Origin: CAYVNU01 sp964453265
GTDB taxonomy: Bacteria; Patescibacteriota; Doudnabacteria; UBA920
Assembly: GCA_964453265.1 (NCBI GenBank)
Contig: CAYVNU010000006.1
Location: forward strand, 1-41,359
DNA length: 41,359 nucleotides
Direction: 5' to 3'
The notes beneath the pieces are model-generated. The model was not told the DNA's origin. It did not search any database and worked only from the letters and a program-made list of their open reading frames with translations. A program made the translations under genes and the position numbers. Positions within the stretch are counted from its first letter, which is position 1; the number at the start of each line of letters is the position of its first letter. This document shows, one piece after another, positions 36,431 to 41,359 of the stretch.

Positions 36431-37166
36431 CGGTTTTAAAAGACTGGAAGCAGAAAAAAAGAGGCGCGAGCTTTCTTATTTTACGCCCGAGAGGTTGCTA
36501 AGTCATCGTTTTAGACTTCCTGAAACCGGCGGAGAAATAAGAAAGGGTATTAGGGAGCTTTATACAACACAGCATCAACTTTACCCAGAGTTTATTGGCG
36601 TTGGCTTTATAGGGTCGCAAATTAAAGGTTATGCTAAACCGGAAAGCGATTGGGATTTGGTTTTACTTTTTGATGAAGAAAAAACCCCAAATGGCAATAC
36701 AGAAGATCCAATAACTCTTGTAAACGATGCTTTTAATAAGTTTGCTGAAAATAATAACATTGTTTTTGGTAAAGATTATAGCTATCAGGGAACTAAATCT
36801 TGTACTTATAATAAAAGCAGGCTCGGAAAAGATTTAACGAGTTTAGCTGCAAATATAGAAAACCCTAAATATGAGCAAATGTCTGATTGTATTATAAATG
36901 AATATCAATTTTTATTTCTTCCATATATGGGAGAAGTAAAAGAAATAAGACGCATTAGAAAAGAATTTTTTGATACTTTGTTAGAAAAGTGTGAGAATAA
37001 TATCGAAAAAGCAGATAAAGTTTGGAAAGCTGTGCTTGAACATGTTTTTGGTATAGAAAATATTAGAACAATAAAAAGCAGAAAAAAAATACCCGAGCAC
37101 CCACGTTATAAATTATATCCGCAGGATTACCAATCTGCGCGCAAATATTTTGTAGGCGAAAAATAA
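36423..37166 (+). CDS. Nucleotidyltransferase-fold protein
   Basis: The start I prefer is the ATG at 36423, which overlaps rpiB by 8 nt (247 aa); an upstream in-frame start at 36372 would overlap much more. Residues about 45-75 read FIGVGFIGSQIKGYAKPESD followed by WDLVLLF: the GS-x10-DxD pattern of Pol beta-type nucleotidyltransferases. The target is unknown; minimal nucleotidyltransferases and antibiotic nucleotidyltransferases have this core. The rest is Lys-rich and helical. It sits between rpiB and rpe, tightly packed. Confidence 0.6.
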   Translation: MTNGFKRLEAEKKRRELSYFTPERLLSHRFRLPETGGEIRKGIRELYTTQHQLYPEFIGVGFIGSQIKGYAKPESDWDLVLLFDEEKTPNGNTEDPITLVNDAFNKFAENNNIVFGKDYSYQGTKSCTYNKSRLGKDLTSLAANIENPKYEQMSDCIINEYQFLFLPYMGEVKEIRRIRKEFFDTLLEKCENNIEKADKVWKAVLEHVFGIENIRTIKSRKKIPEHPRYKLYPQDYQSARKYFVGEK

Positions 37167-37167
37167 T

Positions 37168-37806
37168 ATGGCAATAATATTACCCGCAATTTTAGAAAAA
37201 ACCAAAGAAGCTTTTGAAGAAAAGCTAAATTTAGTTTGTAAAATCCCGGGAATAACCAGAATTCAGGTAGACTTTGGCGACGGGGAATTTATTGAAAATA
37301 AACTTTTAGAAGCAGGAGGCATGGATACTTTAAACCCGGTCTTTGAATGGGAAGCACATTTAATGGTGAAAAATCCAAGCGATTTTTTAGACTACCAAAT
37401 TTGTGGGTTTAAAACTTTAATCGTACATTACGAAGCTTTTAATTCTGTTGATGAATTAAAATCATCACTGGCTTCTATAAAGAGTATGGGTTTTAAAGTG
37501 GGTGTTGCAATTAATCCGGACACAAAAGTAAATGTTTTGGCTGATGTTGCAGCGGATCAGTATCTTATTATGTCGGTTGTCCCCGGCAAGCAAGGTCAAG
37601 CGTTTTTACCATCTACAATAGACAGACTAAAGGAATTACGCAGCCTTTACCCGCATGCTATAATAGAGGTAGACGGCGGAGTAAACGAAACCAATATAAA
37701 AAGTATAAAACAAGCCGGCGCTGACTTAATATGCGTAGGCAGCGCGCTGGTTAAGGCCGAGAATTTAAATGTGGCGTATGAAAAGTTATTAAAAGAAATT
37801 AGTTGA
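37168..37806 (+). CDS. rpe: Ribulose-phosphate 3-epimerase, diverged
   Basis: A TIM-barrel enzyme that interconverts ribulose-5-phosphate and xylulose-5-phosphate using a metal held by two His and two Asp. Recognised from EAHLMVKNPSDFLDY, MSVVPGKQGQAFLPSTIDRL and VDGGVNETNIKSIKQAGADL with VGSAL. H64 and the Asp residues D35 and D169 are present, but the first ligand His is Q33 (IQVDFGDGEFI against the usual IHxDxMDGxFV). The N-terminal Ser of 'ILSAD' is also not conserved (ILPAIL). It may be active with altered metal use or have another sugar-phosphate substrate. Ends in TGA. Confidence 0.85.
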   Translation: MAIILPAILEKTKEAFEEKLNLVCKIPGITRIQVDFGDGEFIENKLLEAGGMDTLNPVFEWEAHLMVKNPSDFLDYQICGFKTLIVHYEAFNSVDELKSSLASIKSMGFKVGVAINPDTKVNVLADVAADQYLIMSVVPGKQGQAFLPSTIDRLKELRSLYPHAIIEVDGGVNETNIKSIKQAGADLICVGSALVKAENLNVAYEKLLKEIS

Positions 37807-37827
37807 TTCTGAAATTATTTTGTGCAG

Positions 37828-38417
37828 GTTCCCTCTCCTTTTAAGGAGAGGGTTAGGGAGAGGTTGTGGTTATAGGAAGATAACCTCTCTATCACTCGGT
37901 CGCACTCGTGACGTCTCCCCTTAAAAGGGAGAAAATATCAAAAGTATGGATAGTACAAAAAGAATCATCCCCGAACCATATTTGACTAACTCGCGAAGTT
38001 TGAGAAAGGATCAAACACCTTGGGAAACAAAACTTTGGTATTATTTAAGGGCCGGACGATTTTATGGGTTGAAATTTAAACGCCAAGTTCAGATAGGAAA
38101 TTATATTTATGATTTTAGCTGCCGGGAAAAAATGGTTTTAGTAGAGGCTGATGGTGGTCAGCATAACGAAAGTAAAATATCGGCAAATGATGAATTGAAA
38201 CAAAATTTTGCGAAAAAGTTAGGTTATAAAGTCTTAAGATTTTGGAATAATGAAATAGATAAAAATATTGAAGGAGTATTAAGTAAAATAAAAGAAGCAT
38301 GCGGGGTTTAAATACAACCTCTCTGCCCTAAAGGGCATCTCCCCTTAAAAGGGGAGATGGGGCTGGAAGAAACAGCCTCTCCCTTAATCCCTCCCCTTAA
38401 GAGGGGAGGGAGAAACT
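37828..38417. mobile_element. DUF559 cassette A with nested hairpin repeats
   Basis: Outer left repeat 37828-37865 contains the 22-nt hairpin CCCTCTCCTT...AAGGAGAGGG (37831-37852); outer right repeat about 38374-38417 contains CCCTCCCC...GGGGAGGG (38389-38410, again 22 nt) in inverted orientation. Inner repeats (37882-37932 and 38316-38364) both begin AACCTCTC and contain TCTCCCCTTAAAAGGG-type hairpins, the right one a perfect 10-bp stem at 38337-38358. The nuclease gene (37946-38311) is the only gene inside. It looks like two layers of the same element. Confidence 0.7.
37946..38311 (+). CDS. DUF559 (Vsr-like) endonuclease, cassette A
   Basis: DUF559/COG2852 proteins have the Vsr-like PD-(D/E)xK nuclease fold. 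The 121-residue product shows the family signature: QTPWETKLWYYLRAGRF, FKRQVQIGNYIYDFSCREKM, LVEADGGQHNE (D and E-x-D/QxH catalytic region) and GYKVLRFWNNEIDKNIEGVL. Function is not established for the family; nicking or cleaving DNA is expected. The gene sits inside inverted hairpin repeats, and a second member lies 2.3 kb away in the same orientation, sharing the 'KVLRFWNNEI-x-N-x-EGV' end. Confidence 0.88.
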   Translation: MDSTKRIIPEPYLTNSRSLRKDQTPWETKLWYYLRAGRFYGLKFKRQVQIGNYIYDFSCREKMVLVEADGGQHNESKISANDELKQNFAKKLGYKVLRFWNNEIDKNIEGVLSKIKEACGV

Positions 38418-38430
38418 GTAAAAACACAAA

Positions 38431-39285
38431 ATGCAAAAACTTTCGGTTAACGAACTAAAATACAAATCAAATGACATACGGCAGGACATAATAGAAATGT
38501 TGCTTGCCGCGGGAAGCGGGCATAGTGCCGGGCCTTTAGGTATGGCGGACGTTTTTGCGTGTTTGTATTTTAATGTCATGAATTATAATCCTGAAGATCC
38601 AAAAGCTGAAGAACGCGACCGCTTAGTGCTATCTTGCGGCCATATAAACCCTGTACTTTACGCGGCTTTGGGTGAAGCGGGATATTTTCCAAAAGAGGAA
38701 CTTTTAACTTTGCGTAAGTTTGGAACCAGGCTTCATGGGCACCCGCATAATTTAGCATTGCCTGGCATAGAAACATCTAGTGGGCCTTTGGCGCAAGGGA
38801 GTAGTCAAGCCTGCGGTATAGCTTATGGTTTAATGATGGACCATAAAAAAAGTCAGCGTGTGTATTTAATTATGTCCGACGGTGAACAGCAGGAAGGCCA
38901 AACTTGGGAAGCGGTTATGTTTGCCGGTAAATATAGACTTCACAACATTACCGCAATAATGGATCGTAATAACATCCAAATAGATGGTTACACCGAAGAT
39001 GTTATGCCTTTAGAAAAACTGAAAGAAAAGTACGAAGCTTTTAATTGGCATGTACTTGAAGTAGACGGGCATAACCACCAGCAAATTTTAGACGCCTGCA
39101 ATGAAGCAAAAGCAATTTACGAAAAACCTACATTAATTATCGCTCACACTATACCGGGCAAAGGCGTGGACTTTATGGAGTACGACTACAAGTGGCATGG
39201 TAACCCGCCCAACAAAGAACAGGCAAAAATTGCTTTAAACGAGCTTAGGACATTAAGAGGGAAAATAGAGAGTGAACATCAGTAA
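38431..39285 (+). CDS. Transketolase, N-terminal subunit
   Basis: This half binds the thiamine diphosphate pyrophosphate and catalyses, with its partner, two-carbon transfers of the non-oxidative pentose phosphate pathway. Recognised by HSAGPLGMADVFACLYFNVM, GHPHNLALPGIETSSGPLAQ, GSSQACGIAYGL and the ThDP motif SDGEQQEGQTWEAVMFAGKY with DRNNIQIDG. The first Gly of the GDG motif is Ser here (SDG). 284 residues matches other stand-alone N subunits. The C-terminal partner is at 39572, separated by a small gene. Confidence 0.95.
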   Translation: MQKLSVNELKYKSNDIRQDIIEMLLAAGSGHSAGPLGMADVFACLYFNVMNYNPEDPKAEERDRLVLSCGHINPVLYAALGEAGYFPKEELLTLRKFGTRLHGHPHNLALPGIETSSGPLAQGSSQACGIAYGLMMDHKKSQRVYLIMSDGEQQEGQTWEAVMFAGKYRLHNITAIMDRNNIQIDGYTEDVMPLEKLKEKYEAFNWHVLEVDGHNHQQILDACNEAKAIYEKPTLIIAHTIPGKGVDFMEYDYKWHGNPPNKEQAKIALNELRTLRGKIESEHQ

Positions 39286-39340
39286 AGAGATGTAAGATCT
39301 AGGATATAAGATATTTAAAAAAAGAATTTAAAACTCATAA
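39286..39340. repeat. AAGATCTAGGATATAAGAT words before the small gene
   Basis: GATGTAAGATCTAGGATATA and AAGATAT repeat an AGATNTAAGAT word, with a central palindrome AGATCT. Short and degenerate, part of the general intergenic pattern. Confidence 0.35.
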
Positions 39341-39342
39341 TT

Positions 39343-39579
39343 ATGGGAGAAAAGCTGTCAAAAAGAGGAGGGGAACAACCAGATTTATTACAACATCAGA
39401 AGGTTGCTATTGAGTCAGATTTAGTAAGAAGAATTGGTAAATTATTTAAAACAGGTACACAACCATATTTGGATTTAAGCATAGCTGTTTCAAAGTGTGA
39501 AACCAAACAAGATTTTGCCAAAATAATAATGAGAGTAGAAAAAGCTGAAGCAAAATACAACATAAAACAAGATGATTAA
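39343..39579 (+). CDS. Hypothetical protein between the transketolase halves, 78 aa
   Basis: Unknown. It is small, soluble, helical and Lys-rich, with no motifs I recognise. The stop codon overlaps the start of the transketolase C subunit by 8 nt, so the two are translationally coupled. It is probably a real gene; whether it bridges the two transketolase halves cannot be said. Confidence 0.55.
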   Translation: MGEKLSKRGGEQPDLLQHQKVAIESDLVRRIGKLFKTGTQPYLDLSIAVSKCETKQDFAKIIMRVEKAEAKYNIKQDD

Positions 39580-40546
39580 CTTAAATCCTAAAATCGGCAA
39601 AGAAGATATTGAACAAGAGCCTACTCGCAAAGGTTACGGGCAGGGGGTTTTGGATTTGGGGGAAGAAGACAAGAATGTTGTGGTTTTAACTGCGGACCTT
39701 ACAGAAAGCACAATGGTTTTAGATTTTGCAAAAAAATATCCTGAAAGGTTTGTTGAGTGCGGGGTGGCAGAACAGAATATGATGGGTGTGGCCGCGGGAC
39801 TTGCGCTTTATGGCAAGACTCCATTCGTATCATCGTATGCTACATTTTCTCCGGGGCGGTCGTGGGATCAGTTGAGGGTTAGTGTTTGTTACAGTATGGC
39901 AAACGTAAAAGTTGCGGGCGCACATACTGGAATTTCTGTGGGGCCAGACGGAGCAACACATCAAGCTCTAGAAGACGTGGCTATAACTAGAGTACTTCCT
40001 AATTTAACTGTTGTTGTTCCGTGCGACTCAATAGAAGCGCGTAAAGCTACTGTTGCTTTAGGAAGAATGGTAGGGCCGGCTTATTTTAGACTTGGAAGGT
40101 CTAAAACTCCGGTTATTACGACAGAAGAAACACCATTTAAGGTAGGCAAAGCAGAAGTTTTTAGGGAAGGTAAAGATGTGGCTATTATTGCTAGTGGCCC
40201 GGTTTTATACAACGGACTTTTAGCTGCCATAGAACTTGAGAAAGAAGGAATAAGTGTTATGGTGGTTAACAACCATACTATAAAGCCTATCGATGTTGAA
40301 ACAATCGTAAGCGCGGCAAAAAAATGTGGAGCAGTGGTAACTTTAGAAGAACACCAAATTCAAGGAGGCTGCGGCAGTGCTGTGTGCGAAGTGCTTGCAA
40401 TGAATTATCCCTTGCCCGTAGAAATGGTAGGTATGCCAAACAGCTTTGGCGAGTCTGGCCAGCCCGAAGAACTTATAAAGAAATATGGGATGGACAAAGA
40501 TGCTGTAATTGCCGCGGTGAGGAGAGTTATAAAGAGGAAAGGTTAG
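39572..40546 (+). CDS. Transketolase, C-terminal subunit
   Basis: It carries the pyrimidine-binding and C-terminal domains. VVLTADLTESTMVLDFAKKY, FVECGVAEQNMMGVAAGLAL (with the catalytic Glu that activates ThDP), TPFVSSYATF, AHTGISVGPDGATHQALEDV and YFRLGRSKTP are diagnostic. The C-terminal domain has VVNNHTIKPIDVETIVSAAK and QIQGGCGSAV. 324 residues fits a stand-alone C subunit. The second DUF559 cassette begins 6 nt after its stop. Confidence 0.95.
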   Translation: MINLNPKIGKEDIEQEPTRKGYGQGVLDLGEEDKNVVVLTADLTESTMVLDFAKKYPERFVECGVAEQNMMGVAAGLALYGKTPFVSSYATFSPGRSWDQLRVSVCYSMANVKVAGAHTGISVGPDGATHQALEDVAITRVLPNLTVVVPCDSIEARKATVALGRMVGPAYFRLGRSKTPVITTEETPFKVGKAEVFREGKDVAIIASGPVLYNGLLAAIELEKEGISVMVVNNHTIKPIDVETIVSAAKKCGAVVTLEEHQIQGGCGSAVCEVLAMNYPLPVEMVGMPNSFGESGQPEELIKKYGMDKDAVIAAVRRVIKRKG

Positions 40547-40552
40547 TAGCAG

Positions 40553-40963
40553 GTTCCCTCTCCGCTTTCGGAGAGGGCTAGGGTGAGGTAATAGTTTATG
40601 GAAATACACGTTACAAGAAAATTACGCAAAACTTTAACTCCTTGGGAAAGAAAATTGTGGAATCTGGTTAGAAACAGAAAACTTAAAAATGCAAAATTTA
40701 GAAGACAGTTTAGTATCCCGCCTTATAGTGTAGACTTTATTTGTTTGGATGCCCGACTAATAATAGAATTAGATGGCGGTCATCATAATAACCCGGAAGA
40801 AAAAATAAAAGATGAACAAAGGCAAAAGTTTTTAGAAAATAAAGGCTATAAAGTTTTAAGATTTTGGAATAATGAAATCGAAAATAATCTCGAAGGCGTA
40901 GTTTTGGTGATATTACAACATTTGTAACCTCACCCTGACCCTCTCCCAAATGGGAGAGGGAAC
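40553..40963. mobile_element. DUF559 cassette B with 37-bp terminal inverted repeats
   Basis: Left repeat 40553-40589 and right repeat 40927-40963 are inverted copies, 37 nt each, with about five differences. Both have a 22-nt hairpin of 9-bp stem and 4-nt loop: CCCTCTCCG/CGGAGAGGG on the left, CCCTCTCCC/GGGAGAGGG on the right, so the innermost pair changes from G-C to C-G and stays paired. Both carry the tail AGGGTGAGGT facing inward. The nuclease gene fills the 337 nt between, and its TAA overlaps the right repeat by one base. No target-site duplication is evident. Confidence 0.8.
40598..40927 (+). CDS. DUF559 (Vsr-like) endonuclease, cassette B
   Basis: A second DUF559 protein, 109 residues: LTPWERKLWNLVRNRKL, AKFRRQFSIPPYSVDFICLD, LIIELDGGHHNNPEEK (acidic and His catalytic region) and GYKVLRFWNNEIENNLEGVV. 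It is clearly homologous to the product at 37946 but not a recent copy, as the sequences differ at most positions outside the motifs. The start ATG at 40598 is 8 nt after the left inverted repeat. Confidence 0.9.
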   Translation: MEIHVTRKLRKTLTPWERKLWNLVRNRKLKNAKFRRQFSIPPYSVDFICLDARLIIELDGGHHNNPEEKIKDEQRQKFLENKGYKVLRFWNNEIENNLEGVVLVILQHL

Positions 40964-40995
40964 TAAACTACAATCATTTTCCTTTTACAAAATCT

Positions 40996-41307
40996 ATGTC
41001 AATTTTTTCCTTACAAACAAAAAAGCATTTGGTGGGGTGGAGCGCAGTTTTGGGGATAATTATTAGTTTATTTTTTACTTTTTATCCAAGAGTATTGCAA
41101 GATCCCCTCGACCATTGGAGCAGAGTAGTAAAATTTGGATGGCCTATTTGGTACACGGTAATCTATACAGACTATGGAGCAGTAAATTTTCCCAAGTTCT
41201 ATTATGTATTAATATCTACAAATTTACTTTTTTGGATTGTAGTATGTTTAATAATTTTATTTTTAATCCGCTATTTTAAAAACTATAAGGAAGTAAAGAG
41301 TAAATAG
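40996..41307 (+). CDS. Small membrane protein, 103 aa
   Basis: Unknown. Two hydrophobic helices: residues about 12-32 (GWSAVLGIIISLFFTFYPRV) and 73-96 (LISTNLLFWIVVCLIILFLI). The loop between is aromatic-rich (HWSRVVKFGWPIWYTVIYTD). Basic C-terminal tail. It resembles the two-helix protein at 34940 in architecture but I see no clear sequence identity. Ends 52 nt before the window end, in a family C array. Confidence 0.6.
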   Translation: MSIFSLQTKKHLVGWSAVLGIIISLFFTFYPRVLQDPLDHWSRVVKFGWPIWYTVIYTDYGAVNFPKFYYVLISTNLLFWIVVCLIILFLIRYFKNYKEVKSK

Positions 41308-41309
41308 CA

Positions 41310-41359
41310 TTTAGCTGTTAGGCTACTTACTACTTACTACTTACTACTTACTACTTACT
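41310..41359. repeat. Family C heptamer array at the window end
   Basis: CTACTTA is repeated five times from 41323 to 41357 and continues to the edge, preceded by TAGCTGTTAGG. It is cut by the window, so its full length and what follows are not visible. Confidence 0.7.

Noticed and set aside
40553..40963. A classical insertion sequence
   Set aside because: There is no DDE, DEDD, Y1 or serine transposase in the cassette and no clear target-site duplication; only a Vsr-like nuclease is present.
1..41359. Recoded UGA (genetic code 25, as in Gracilibacteria or Absconditabacteria)
   Set aside because: All recognised genes read correctly with the standard code and rpe uses TGA as a stop at its expected length.

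Overview
The window is an AT-rich bacterial chromosome segment, most likely from the Candidate Phyla Radiation (Patescibacteria), Parcubacteria-like. The evidence is a ribosomal-protein operon without rpmD (L30), short AT-rich gaps with no Shine-Dalgarno motifs before starts, very few biosynthetic genes, a VirD4/TraG-like ATPase next to unrecognised small proteins, and a sugar-phosphate gene set that includes a transketolase split into two genes. The standard code fits: genes end in TAA, TAG and sometimes TGA (rpe), and no gene needs UGA read as an amino acid. All confident genes are on the + strand.

Layout. Positions 1-4760 hold fusA, two small unknown genes and tuf; tuf has its own promoter and a structured leader of about 200 nt. 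A family 2 glycosyltransferase follows, then a gap of about 370 nt with a consensus promoter on each strand. Positions 5876-17834 are the S10-spc operon in classical order (S10, L3, L4, L23, L2, S19, L22, S3, L16, L29, S17, L14, L24, L5, S14, S8, L6, L18, S5, L15, SecY), where almost every gap is filled by a long imperfect palindrome built from short repeated words. Positions 18050-24572 carry a CYTH protein, a GNAT-like protein, a zincin, a VirD4-like ATPase with unknown small partners and an enlarged GtrA-like membrane protein. Positions 24649-26642 are a type II restriction-modification pair. Then come dnaX, a large membrane-anchored protein, an HtrA protease and ruvX. Positions 33017-40546 hold galT, dinD, tpiA, rpiB, a nucleotidyltransferase, rpe and the split transketolase: part of lower glycolysis and the non-oxidative pentose phosphate pathway.

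The most interesting structures are not classical genes. (1) Two DUF559 nuclease genes (37946 and 40598) each sit inside a compact cassette bounded by inverted repeats, and every main repeat contains a 22-nt hairpin of the CCCTCTCC...GGAGAGGG type. The second cassette (40553-40963) has 37-bp terminal inverted repeats that differ from each other by changes which keep the hairpin paired. A solo palindrome of similar style lies after secY. This looks like a small mobile or homing-like element. (2) Intergenic palindromes belong to several families (seven copies of a TTTACGAAGTACGAA family, three of an AGAATGCAGAAT family, several of a GTAGTAAGTAG/CTTACTA heptamer family, and single ones). They usually run from one stop codon to the next start codon, and some end in perfect heptamer arrays that touch the start codon. 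(3) A third dispersed repeat with core GCTAAAGCTWCGGCGGAC lies in gaps around fusA, tuf and rplF. After tuf it is flanked by a duplicated copy of the last 27 nt of the gene.

Other points: EF-G has NKIN in place of the guanine-specificity motif NKxD; a perfect consensus promoter on the minus strand faces a gene-free stretch; two genes appear to be leaderless behind extended -10 promoters; and the ribulose-phosphate epimerase lacks one of its usual metal ligands.
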